Shown here: positions 3,362 to 10,120 of the stretch, piece after piece
Layout: each line of letters starts with the position of its first letter
Position numbering within the stretch: position 1 is the first letter of the stretch
Source of the DNA: an uncultured Ruminococcus sp.
GTDB lineage: Bacteria; Bacillota; Clostridia; Oscillospirales; Acutalibacteraceae
Assembly: GCA_902773265.1 (NCBI GenBank)
Contig: CACYDZ010000036.1
Coordinates: 1-10,242 of the forward strand
Direction of reading: 5' to 3'
DNA: 10,242 nucleotides
Notes under the pieces: generated by a model
What the model was told of the DNA's origin: nothing
What the model saw: only the letters and a program-made list of their open reading frames with translations
The model's database searches: none
Program-made: the position numbers and the translations under genes

Positions 3362-6340
3362 TTGATAATTGTGAAGCGTGAAAAAAAGAATAGCAATAGT
3401 TTTTTTAAACGACTATTTAAAAATAAAAAAGAAAAGAAATTAGTGGAAGAGATTCCGGAAGAAGAACCATCAGGAACTCACACAGAATCTTCTGCACCTG
3501 TTAAATCTGCCGATGTTGAAAATAACACCGAAAATCTTATTGAAAACAACGGCTCAACGGATAATCATATAGAAGTTTCCCAACCTGTTTCTGCTTCAAA
3601 AAAACCACAATTCAAAATTGTCGGACAACCCCAACAATCCCAACAACCAGAAGAAGAAAATCAGGAAGAAGACAGCGACATTTCTGCCGAAGATTATGAA
3701 AATCTCCAACAGGAAAATACGGTTGCCGATGAAAATGATGAAACATTCAATTCTGAATATGGCAATCTTGATGACAGAAAACCTTACCGCAAAGCCAAAT
3801 CGTTTTTTAATTCCATTTTCCGTTTCGGACAAGCACTCAATGCCAAACCTGATGAATTTGTCAGTGATGACGATATTACCAATGCAGACAGTACCGATGA
3901 AAAAAATTACCGTGAAAAGCATGGTGATGGTACATCTATGCAACAAGGAGAGCCATTCCCTTCTGATGATATTTTAAGCGATTCTCCTTACAGTGAACAA
4001 CGCAGAATTAAAGCACCACCACCGATTGAAGATATTGATATGAGTTTTGCCACGGTCAAAAAAGTCAACGGCAATATTTTTATCGAAAACAACATCGCTC
4101 CGATGTATACCATAGAAACCGCCAAATCGTCTTTCAGTGTGGAAATCGGCAAACTCTATCCTATCATTTTTAATGCCTATGAAGAATATCTTGACCCGAT
4201 GATTCTCAAAGCAAAAAGAGAAGCGGAAAAGGCACGCAAACAGGCAGAAGTCCCTGACGAAGAAATTATCACAAAGGCAACTACCGTTTTTGGAACATTC
4301 CGTCTCGACAAAGAAAAAGACAAGAAACCCACAAAAGAAGTCAGTAAAAAAGTCTTTGAGAAAAAAGATTATTCCAGAATATCTCCCGAAGAGGACGAAG
4401 AAGAGGACGAAAGAATTGCGGAAAAGTACCGTCTTTCCTTTTTGTCCAGACGTGAGAAGAAGAAACTTGAAAAAAAGGCAGGCAAAAAGAAATCTCAAAA
4501 AGAAAAGAAAAATAAGGATTCAGCTTTTACTTACAGTATGACAAGAGATTTGAACCTGCTTGCTTCCGGCACTTCACGACAAGAATATGAAAAAATTGAC
4601 GATTATGAAGTTCCGCAAGACGCAAGACCCGTATTATCTGAAATCAACATGAACATCAAACGATTATTTTTCCGTATGCTGATTGTTGGCGGACTGTTTC
4701 TGTTTGATTTTATTCTTGTTTTCTTACAGAGAAATTTTTCTGAAGAACTGCTTAATCTTATTCCTGACACAGGTATGGTTTACTGTTCGGCAAATCTGCT
4801 TCTGCTGCTGGCAGGAATAGGTGCTTCTTTTGAATCCATCAGAAAAGGACTTGTCCCGTTGATTTATTTCAAAGGCAGTTCAGATACCGCCATATCTGTT
4901 GCCTGTGTAGTATGTCTGATACAGTGTATCGTTGCTGTTTTCAATGCAGATGCCTTTTATAGCGGACAGCAAAACCTTTATGCACTGCTTGTTCTTTTTG
5001 CTTTGACTGTCAATTCTGTCGGCAAATTAATTATGGTATTGCGTATCAAAGACAATTTCCGTTTTGTTCTTCATGACAGAAAAAAATATGCCGGGGCTAT
5101 CTTCAACAACAAGAAAATCGCCGAGAAAATGATAAGAGGAACCAATTCTTCAGACCCTATCATCGCTTATCAGCGGAAAACAGATTTTTACAAGAATTTC
5201 CTCAAACTTTCCTATGCCAAAGACCCTAGTGAAAATATGTCCGCAAAAGTTTCTGTCTGGACAATTCTTGTTGCTGTAATAGCCTCCATCGTACACGGTA
5301 TTATTTATCAGAGCATAACAGGAGCAATTTCGGCTTTAGCTATGGTGACCAGCCTTACCATACCTGTTGCCTGTATGCTTTCGGTCAATATTCCTATGAA
5401 AAAACTTTGCCGAAGTGCGTTACTTAATGACGCTATGATTGTCGGCTATCCTGCTGTAAAACAATTTTCCGACACATCTGCCATCATGTTGGACAGCAAA
5501 GAACTTTATCCTTCCTCCTGTGTTAGATTAAAGGCACTGAAACCATTGGTCAACAATGAAGTTCTGGAGGAAACTTTGCTCAATGTTGCCGCCGTACTGA
5601 AATTTACCAATACCTCACTGACTTATGTGTTTTCTGAACTGATTGACAATAAGATTGATGAACTTCCTTTTGTTGACAGTGTTAAATTTGAAGAAAACAA
5701 AGGTATTGTTGCCTGGATAGGTGGAGAAAGAATACTTATCGGCAGGCGTTCTCTGATGGAAAAGTACGGTATTACAGGTATGGAAGAAACCAAAACCCCT
5801 CTCTTCCTCCAAAAAGAAAAAGACCTTGCAGACCAGCACACAACCATCATCTACATTGCCGATGGAGGACAGCTTACTGCATGGATTGAAGCCTCTTATT
5901 CTCCTGACCCGAAAATCAAAGCTGAACTGCTTCGCTTACAGGAGAACGGTGTTTCTATTTTAGTCAGAACCGTTGACCCTGTTATCTATGCGGAAATGAT
6001 TGCTGAAGATTATGCATTACACAAAAATTCCCTCAAAATTTTCCCTAACTCTTTGGGACATATCTGCAAACAATCTATTTCCGAAAAAAGTACCCGTGCA
6101 AGAAGTTATATCGGTACAAGAGGAAAATTCTCTTCTCTGGCAGGAGCTGTTTCCGGCTGTATTAAAATTAAAAGTAATATTACTCGTGCAGTCATGGTAG
6201 AGTTGTTGGGAATTATCGCAGGATTGGTTGTATCTGTCATAATAGCCTTGTTTTCAGCTGAGCAGGGAATCGGTACCATCAATATGTTACTGTTCATGAT
6301 TTTCTGGACAGCCTCTTCCATCATCGCACCACTTATTTAG
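3362..6340 (+). CDS. Pseudo-P-type ATPase: catalytically degenerate, with long charged N-terminal region
   Basis: This encodes 992 residues from TTG 3362 (AAGGA 6 bases upstream; GTG 3371 is a weaker alternative). Residues 1-430 are hydrophilic, rich in Glu, Asp, Lys, Asn and Gln, with a run of Lys/Glu at 350-386, and are probably disordered and cytoplasmic. Membrane segments lie at about 434-456, 471-489, 508-528, 538-561, 630-650, 652-677, 942-964 and 970-992, the eight-segment plan of P1-type ATPases. IPVACML (667-673) stands 43 residues before Asp711, as the CPC/PEGL motif stands before the phosphorylated Asp, but DKTGT is here DSKEL (711-715). An N-domain-like strand pair (GIVAWIGGERILIGRRSLME, 781-800) follows. 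TGDN is TVDP (870-873), and no GDGxND hinge is visible. I infer loss of ATP-driven transport with the fold kept, perhaps as a scaffold or sensor. Substrate and partners are unknown. Confidence 0.65.
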   Translation: MIIVKREKKNSNSFFKRLFKNKKEKKLVEEIPEEEPSGTHTESSAPVKSADVENNTENLIENNGSTDNHIEVSQPVSASKKPQFKIVGQPQQSQQPEEENQEEDSDISAEDYENLQQENTVADENDETFNSEYGNLDDRKPYRKAKSFFNSIFRFGQALNAKPDEFVSDDDITNADSTDEKNYREKHGDGTSMQQGEPFPSDDILSDSPYSEQRRIKAPPPIEDIDMSFATVKKVNGNIFIENNIAPMYTIETAKSSFSVEIGKLYPIIFNAYEEYLDPMILKAKREAEKARKQAEVPDEEIITKATTVFGTFRLDKEKDKKPTKEVSKKVFEKKDYSRISPEEDEEEDERIAEKYRLSFLSRREKKKLEKKAGKKKSQKEKKNKDSAFTYSMTRDLNLLASGTSRQEYEKIDDYEVPQDARPVLSEINMNIKRLFFRMLIVGGLFLFDFILVFLQRNFSEELLNLIPDTGMVYCSANLLLLLAGIGASFESIRKGLVPLIYFKGSSDTAISVACVVCLIQCIVAVFNADAFYSGQQNLYALLVLFALTVNSVGKLIMVLRIKDNFRFVLHDRKKYAGAIFNNKKIAEKMIRGTNSSDPIIAYQRKTDFYKNFLKLSYAKDPSENMSAKVSVWTILVAVIASIVHGIIYQSITGAISALAMVTSLTIPVACMLSVNIPMKKLCRSALLNDAMIVGYPAVKQFSDTSAIMLDSKELYPSSCVRLKALKPLVNNEVLEETLLNVAAVLKFTNTSLTYVFSELIDNKIDELPFVDSVKFEENKGIVAWIGGERILIGRRSLMEKYGITGMEETKTPLFLQKEKDLADQHTTIIYIADGGQLTAWIEASYSPDPKIKAELLRLQENGVSILVRTVDPVIYAEMIAEDYALHKNSLKIFPNSLGHICKQSISEKSTRARSYIGTRGKFSSLAGAVSGCIKIKSNITRAVMVELLGIIAGLVVSVIIALFSAEQGIGTINMLLFMIFWTASSIIAPLI

Positions 6341-6413
6341 TTAAGAATTTTACAACTAAATTTCACACTCTCAAAAAGACTTTTATGACTTACTTCGTCC
6401 GGAATATTTATTC

Positions 6414-6564
6414 AACTTTCAGCTATGTCAACGGAAAGTTTTGTCCACTTTTTCAAAAGTGGGCGGGATTTTTAAGGGCGGCAGCCCTTAAAGCAGGATT
6501 TTAAAGGGCGGCAGCCCTTTAATCGGCTAAAAATTCCCAACAAAATCTGCGTAAGCAGATTTTG
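6414..6564 (-). repeat. Modular intergenic repeat, copy B (reversed)
   Basis: In plus-strand order the hairpins are H5 (AACTTTC 6414-6420 with GAAAGTT 6434-6440), H4 CCACTTTT-TC-AAAAGTGG (6445-6462), H3 TTTAAGGGC-GGCA-GCCCTTAAA (6471-6492), H2 TTAAAGGGC-GGCA-GCCCTTTAA (6501-6522) and H1 CAAAATCTGC-GTAA-GCAGATTTTG (6541-6564). This is the complete five-hairpin unit, with two nearly identical GGGC stems in tandem. It fills most of the 259-base gap before rpe and ends 20 bases before the rpe ribosome binding site, so it would lie in the 5' leader if rpe is transcribed from upstream. Confidence 0.75.
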
Positions 6565-6599
6565 ACCTGTATTGAAATGTAAAGAAAGGAAGTAGAAAT

Positions 6600-7244
6600 A
6601 TGAAAATAGCACCGTCATTATTGTCATGTGACTTTTCAAAAATGGGGGAAGAAATCATCAGAATGGATAAAGCAGGTGCTGACTATATGCACCTTGATGT
6701 TATGGACGGTGCTTTTGTACCGAACATCACTTTCGGAGCTCCTGTCATAAAATGTGTACGACCGCTGACAAAAGTTCCGTTTGATGTTCATTTGATGATT
6801 GATAATCCCTTAAATTACATTGAAGATTTTGTCAAAGCAGGAGCAGATATCATTACCTTTCATGTAGAGGCAAAATCGGATATCCAACAGACCATAAACA
6901 AAATCAACGCATTTCATATTAAATCAGGACTTGTCATCAAACCGAATACCCCCACCGAAGCGGTATTTCCCTATCTTAACATGATTGACATGGTACTGAT
7001 TATGACCGTAGAACCCGGATTTGGCGGACAGTCTTTTATGGCGGATATGTTGCCCAAAGCCTTGCAAATCAAAGACGAAGCTATCAGACAAGGTACAGAT
7101 ATCCTTATTGAAGCTGACGGCGGTATCAACGAAAAAACCATCTCACAATGTGCCGAATATGGAATAGATATCTGTGTATCGGGAACAGGCGTATTCAAAG
7201 CGGAAAACCCGAAACAGGCTATTGCTTATCTTCAATCTTTCTGA
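6600..7244 (+). CDS. rpe: Ribulose-phosphate 3-epimerase
   Basis: This enzyme interconverts D-ribulose 5-phosphate and D-xylulose 5-phosphate in the cytoplasmic pentose phosphate pathway. It is 214 residues long, normal for the family, with ATG 6600 preceded by AAAGGA (6585-6590) at 9 bases. The TIM-barrel signatures are all present: APSLLSCDF (4-12), HLDVMDGAFVPN (31-42), DVHLMI (62-67), VEPGFGGQSF (137-146) and EADGGIN (171-177). The metal ligands by family comparison are His31, Asp33, His64 and Asp173; Asp33 and Asp173 are the acid/base pair, and GFGGQ and SGTG (194-197) bind the phosphate. In related clostridia I recall rpe near rsgA and the prpC-pknB pair; here it instead follows the pseudo-P-type ATPase. 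It is flanked by hairpin repeats B and C, so it is probably a transcription unit of its own, although no clear promoter was identified. Confidence 0.95.
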   Translation: MKIAPSLLSCDFSKMGEEIIRMDKAGADYMHLDVMDGAFVPNITFGAPVIKCVRPLTKVPFDVHLMIDNPLNYIEDFVKAGADIITFHVEAKSDIQQTINKINAFHIKSGLVIKPNTPTEAVFPYLNMIDMVLIMTVEPGFGGQSFMADMLPKALQIKDEAIRQGTDILIEADGGINEKTISQCAEYGIDICVSGTGVFKAENPKQAIAYLQSF

Positions 7245-7281
7245 AAAATACCTGAGTGGTTGAAAATCAAAGCATTATTGT

Positions 7282-7401
7282 CAAAATTTGCCTACGCAAA
7301 TTTTGTTTGATTTTTTAGCCGATTAAAGGGCTTTGCCCTTTAAAATCCCACAAGCCTCCCCAAAGGCTTGACCGAAACTTTCAGTTGTCACAGCTGAAAG
7401 T
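7282..7401 (+). repeat. Modular intergenic repeat, copy C (forward), with rpe terminator
   Basis: H1 CAAAATTTGC-CTAC-GCAAATTTTG (7282-7305), followed by TTTGATTTTTT, lies 38 bases after the rpe stop and is a likely terminator. H2 TTAAAGGGC-TTT-GCCCTTTAA is at 7323-7343. H3 is a different stem, CAAGCCT-CCCCAA-AGGCTTG (7351-7370). H4 is missing. H5 ACTTTCAG (7377-7384) pairs with CTGAAAGT (7394-7401). The H1 stem carries a C-to-T and a matching G-to-A change relative to copies A, B and E, so pairing is kept. Confidence 0.75.
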
Positions 7402-7444
7402 CTGATAAACAATCCGAACGAAGTGAGCCATAAAAGTTTTTTGT

Positions 7445-7538
7445 CCACTTTTTTCAAAAAAGTGGGCAGGATTTTTAAGGGCGGCAGCCCTTAAATCAGG
7501 GGTTCGGGGAGAAACTCCCCGACAAGGCAGCCCTTAAA
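7445..7538 (-). repeat. Modular intergenic repeat, copy D (reversed, truncated, with extra hairpin)
   Basis: H4 CCACTTTTTT-C-AAAAAAGTGG (7445-7465) comes first, then TTTAAGGGC-GGCA-GCCCTTAAA (7474-7495), then a GC-rich hairpin CGGGGAG-AAA-CTCCCCG (7505-7521), then a second copy of GGCAGCCCTTAAA (7526-7538, first at 7483-7495). H1 is absent. The second GCCCTTAAA ends two bases before the TTGGAG ribosome binding site of the next gene. With copy C it forms a head-to-head pair filling the 310-base gap between rpe and the glycosyltransferase gene. Confidence 0.7.
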
Positions 7539-7554
7539 CTTGGAGTGTATGACG

Positions 7555-9153
7555 ATGAATAAGTTTAAACTGAAAAGCAATGTTATTTTCGGCTATACTT
7601 TTGCCGTTATTTTTTCGCTGATTGTCATTGGTGCCTCTACTGTCATCTTTAAAGATATTTATTCTCTTTTTTTCACTGCTCTGATTGTCTTTCTGTTTAT
7701 TAAAGCGAAAATTTCTTATAACAATGAACATCTCGTCAAAAAACTGCGTACCCAAATCAGAATATTGCACCTCAATCGTAAACAACTCATTTTCATCGCT
7801 GTCATTACTTTGAGTGTTATGTTCATTATGCAGCTTATTCTTGGCTACTTTCTTATCAGTACTCCCGTTACAGACTGGATGACCATCGATACTATTGCCA
7901 GAAATTTTGCCAGAGACGGTAATTTTGATAATATGTATGCGGGACTTCCTGAAGGGCGTTCTCATTATATGGCACGATATACTAACAACAATGGTATTTT
8001 GGTCATGCTTTCTTTCTATTACCGTGCTGTCTATCTGATTTTCGGCAGTATTTCTACCTTTGCTCCTGTTATTTTCAATACGGTTTTTATTAATGTATCG
8101 GTCATTTTTACTTTTCTGATTGCCGGAAAAATTTTCGGTGATAAAGGTGCGTTTCTGACGCTTTTCTGTTGTCTGTTCTTTCTCCCTTACTATACCTATA
8201 CTGCTTACTATTACAGCGATTCTTTAAGTATTCCGTTTACGGTCATTTCCATTTACTTCATCATCAGAGGACAGGAAAAACTTAAACAGAATAAACATGA
8301 TTTTCACCTGTCGGCAATCTGTTTTTCTCTCAGCGGAATTTTTATCGCCATAGGGTTTGTCATGAAAGGCAGTATATTGATTATTCTTGTCGGGGCAGTG
8401 GTCTACATTTTCCTGTGCGGAAATATCAGAAAAACGCTGGTTTCCATTCTATGTATCATACTCTCGACTTTTGTCTTTATCATGAGTATCAACACCTTTA
8501 TCGGTTCGATGAACATTGTTTCGCAGGAAGAACTCTATGAACAGAAATTCCCTGTTCATCATTGGCTGATGATGGGTCTTAACGGCAACGGCGGTTTCAA
8601 TCAGAAAGATGCCACCTTTACCGCTACGGCAGGCAACTACGACCAGAAAAAACAGGCTGATATTCAAAAAATACAGGAACGCATTTCCCATATGGGATTT
8701 GACGGTATGACCAAACATCTCTACCGAAAACTTATCTATACATGGAGTGACGGCACTTACTATATCCAGCACCATTTAAACCGTCTGGATATAGACGGCA
8801 ACAGAATTGAAGATGAAAACATTTTCTTTGAATTTGTCCTCAACGACGGTCAGCATTATGAGGCTTTCCGTACTTACAGCGGTGTATATCATATGTGTAT
8901 GCTGATGGCAATGTGTCTTTCGGGATATTTCTATCTGAGAAAAAAACGCCCCGATAAAATCACACTTATTCACGGGATTATCTTTGGCGTAATACTGTTC
9001 TTTTCCGTATGGGAGACACGCTCCAGATATCTCTACAATTTCACACCGCTTTTCCTGATTACCGCTGTTGACGGCATTATTCTTTTCTGGAACTCTGAAT
9101 TTTTCAGACCGAAACAGATAAGGGCAGGTGTCACGCATGAAAACGGTCACTAA
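7555..9153 (+). CDS. Membrane glycosyltransferase of the GT-C/ArnT-PMT (GT39-like) type
   Basis: This encodes 532 residues from ATG 7555, the choice that gives GGAG (7542-7545) a 9-base gap; in-frame TTG 7540 and ATG 7549 are too close to it. About 12 hydrophobic segments span residues 10-310 and 443-511, interrupted by a long hydrophilic loop (about 312-440). The layout fits GT-C enzymes, which move a sugar from a polyprenyl-phosphate donor on the outer face of the membrane. Supporting motifs are TPVTDWMTIDTIARNF (103-118), whose Asp107 sits where these enzymes carry the catalytic acid after the first helices; YYSDSLSIPF (219-228); HHWLMMGLNGNGGF (335-348) and WSDGTYY (397-403) in the loop; and ETRSRYLYNFTPLF (487-500) before the last helix. 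The acceptor is unknown; a wall polymer or surface glycan is plausible. It leads a four-gene run. Confidence 0.7.
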   Translation: MNKFKLKSNVIFGYTFAVIFSLIVIGASTVIFKDIYSLFFTALIVFLFIKAKISYNNEHLVKKLRTQIRILHLNRKQLIFIAVITLSVMFIMQLILGYFLISTPVTDWMTIDTIARNFARDGNFDNMYAGLPEGRSHYMARYTNNNGILVMLSFYYRAVYLIFGSISTFAPVIFNTVFINVSVIFTFLIAGKIFGDKGAFLTLFCCLFFLPYYTYTAYYYSDSLSIPFTVISIYFIIRGQEKLKQNKHDFHLSAICFSLSGIFIAIGFVMKGSILIILVGAVVYIFLCGNIRKTLVSILCIILSTFVFIMSINTFIGSMNIVSQEELYEQKFPVHHWLMMGLNGNGGFNQKDATFTATAGNYDQKKQADIQKIQERISHMGFDGMTKHLYRKLIYTWSDGTYYIQHHLNRLDIDGNRIEDENIFFEFVLNDGQHYEAFRTYSGVYHMCMLMAMCLSGYFYLRKKRPDKITLIHGIIFGVILFFSVWETRSRYLYNFTPLFLITAVDGIILFWNSEFFRPKQIRAGVTHENGH

Positions 9154-9526
9154 AAAAAGAATTGTGTATATTTTACTGACAGTGTTATTATTTGCCGTTG
9201 AAGTTTACATCGCAAAATATGTCAATGACGATATTATCCGTCCTTACGGCGGTGATACACTGGTAGTCATTTTACTTTATACATTGGTAAGAAGTTTCAT
9301 TCCTGAAAAATATCCGCTGTTGTCGGTATATATATTTGTGTTTGCGGTGTTTGTGGAATGTATGCAGTATATTCATATTGTGGATATACTGGGTATTCAG
9401 AATTATGCGTTAAGAATTGCCATCGGCAACGGGTTCAGCGTATGGGATATTGTGGCATATGCAATAGGGTGTATTATTACAGGAATATATGAATATATCA
9501 TTTATTGTTACAGGAAAGGAAAATAG
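9137..9526 (+). CDS. DUF2809 family membrane protein (YjgA-type)
   Basis: This encodes 129 residues from ATG 9137, with AGG (9126-9128) 8 bases upstream; GTG 9128 is in frame but lacks a spaced site. The start lies inside the glycosyltransferase gene, overlapping it by 17 bases, which suggests translational coupling. There are four hydrophobic segments (about 9-26, 40-54, 61-78, 103-122). The DUF2809 pattern is clear: DDIIRPYGGDTLVVILLY (31-48), VECMQYIHIVDILGI (73-87) and the C-terminal GNGFSVWDIVAYAIGC (97-112). The family's function is not established, despite the automatic label ribosomal maturation protein. Its coupling to a glycosyltransferase suggests a membrane or envelope role, which is inference. 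Unlike its upstream neighbour, the plus strand here is richer in G than C. Confidence 0.82.
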   Translation: MKTVTKKRIVYILLTVLLFAVEVYIAKYVNDDIIRPYGGDTLVVILLYTLVRSFIPEKYPLLSVYIFVFAVFVECMQYIHIVDILGIQNYALRIAIGNGFSVWDIVAYAIGCIITGIYEYIIYCYRKGK

Positions 9527-9530
9527 AATT

Positions 9531-9755
9531 ATGTTTATTCTCTCACAGAACAAGGAAATTTTAGGAACTTTTGAAAAATTTACGGTTGAACGAAATCTCG
9601 GAGGAGGTAAAGAAGCAAAATTTGCCCTTGCAGGTTATAGTCACGGTACGGCAAGTGTACTGGGCGTATATGCAGAAAAGAAATTTGCTGTTGCCGAACT
9701 GGAAAAGATTTTGTCGGCATTATTGGAAAACAAAACGGCTTATACGGTGGAATAA
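9531..9755 (+). CDS. Small conserved-looking protein of unknown function
   Basis: This encodes 74 residues from ATG 9531, preceded by AGGAAAGGA (9512-9520) at 10 bases; a longer frame from 9489 has no such site and would run through the DUF2809 gene. It follows that gene by 4 bases and precedes the ASCH gene by 2, so it belongs to the same transcript. The protein is soluble, starts MFILSQNKEILGTFEKFTVE, has a Gly-rich turn (NLGGGKE, 22-28), a central beta-type region and a C-terminal helix (53-67). It resembles in outline small Firmicutes proteins that begin with a SQxKE strand and end in a helix. I cannot assign a family or function. Confidence 0.65.
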   Translation: MFILSQNKEILGTFEKFTVERNLGGGKEAKFALAGYSHGTASVLGVYAEKKFAVAELEKILSALLENKTAYTVE

Positions 9756-9757
9756 CG

Positions 9758-10090
9758 ATGTTGCATGATATGAAACTGTACAGGAAGCCGTTTGAACAGA
9801 TAAAACAGGGAGTAAAAACCGTTGAGTTACGGCTTTTTGACGAAAAAAGACAAAAAATCAGACCTATGGACGAAATCAGGTTTACACAGACAGAAACAGG
9901 AGAAACTTTGACGGTTAAAGTATATGCGTTGCATATTTATGCAGATTTCAAAGAATTATACAGCCATTTTGACAAAACACAGCTTGGTTATAAAGTTGAT
10001 GAAGAATGTTGTTATCAAGATATGTATGCGTATTATTCAGCAGAAGATATTGAGAAATACGGTGTATTGGCAATAGAGTTAATCGGATAA
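9758..10090 (+). CDS. ASCH domain protein (PUA-like fold)
   Basis: This encodes 110 residues, with ATG 9758 two bases after the previous stop and a weak GGTGG (9746-9750) upstream. The start MLHDMKLYRKPFEQIKQG with KTVELRLFDEKRQKI (20-34) is typical of bacterial ASCH proteins; the G-x-K-T-x-E-x-R core (18-25) lines the pocket. The later VKVYALHIYADFKELYSHF (53-71) and MYAYYSAEDIEKYGVLAIEL (89-108) also fit. ASCH domains belong to the PUA superfamily and are thought to bind RNA or modified nucleosides; one E. coli member, YqfB, hydrolyses N4-acetylcytidine. Whether this protein is an enzyme cannot be told from sequence alone. It closes the run beginning at 7555 and is followed at once by an AT-rich hairpin and repeat copy E. 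Confidence 0.82.
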   Translation: MLHDMKLYRKPFEQIKQGVKTVELRLFDEKRQKIRPMDEIRFTQTETGETLTVKVYALHIYADFKELYSHFDKTQLGYKVDEECCYQDMYAYYSAEDIEKYGVLAIELIG

Positions 10091-10091
10091 C

Positions 10092-10118
10092 GAATTTATC
10101 AAAGATAAATTCATATTT
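10092..10118 (+). terminator. AT-rich hairpin after the ASCH gene
   Basis: GAATTTATC (10092-10100), loop AAA, GATAAATTC (10104-10112), then ATATTTT. The 9-bp stem directly follows the stop at 10088-10090. It is weak because it lacks GC pairs, but the H1 hairpin of repeat E starts 8 bases later, so the two may act as a tandem terminator. Confidence 0.45.
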
Positions 10119-10120
10119 TA

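Noticed and set aside
3974..4498. 174-residue minus-strand reading frame
   Set aside because: It is antisense to the Lys/Glu-rich part of the 992-residue gene and is rich in Phe and Leu as the complement of such codons; no ribosome binding site supports it.
3362..6340. Working metal or cation pump
   Set aside because: The DKTGT, TGDN and GDGxND motifs needed for P-type ATPase catalysis are altered or missing, so an active transporter call is not supported.
8776..9150. 124-residue minus-strand reading frame
   Set aside because: It is antisense to the glycosyltransferase gene, which has family motifs in its own frame; the antisense product resembles nothing.
9489..9530. Upstream extension of the 74-residue protein
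   Set aside because: The in-frame ATG at 9489 has no spaced ribosome binding site and lies within the DUF2809 gene, whereas ATG 9531 has a strong one.
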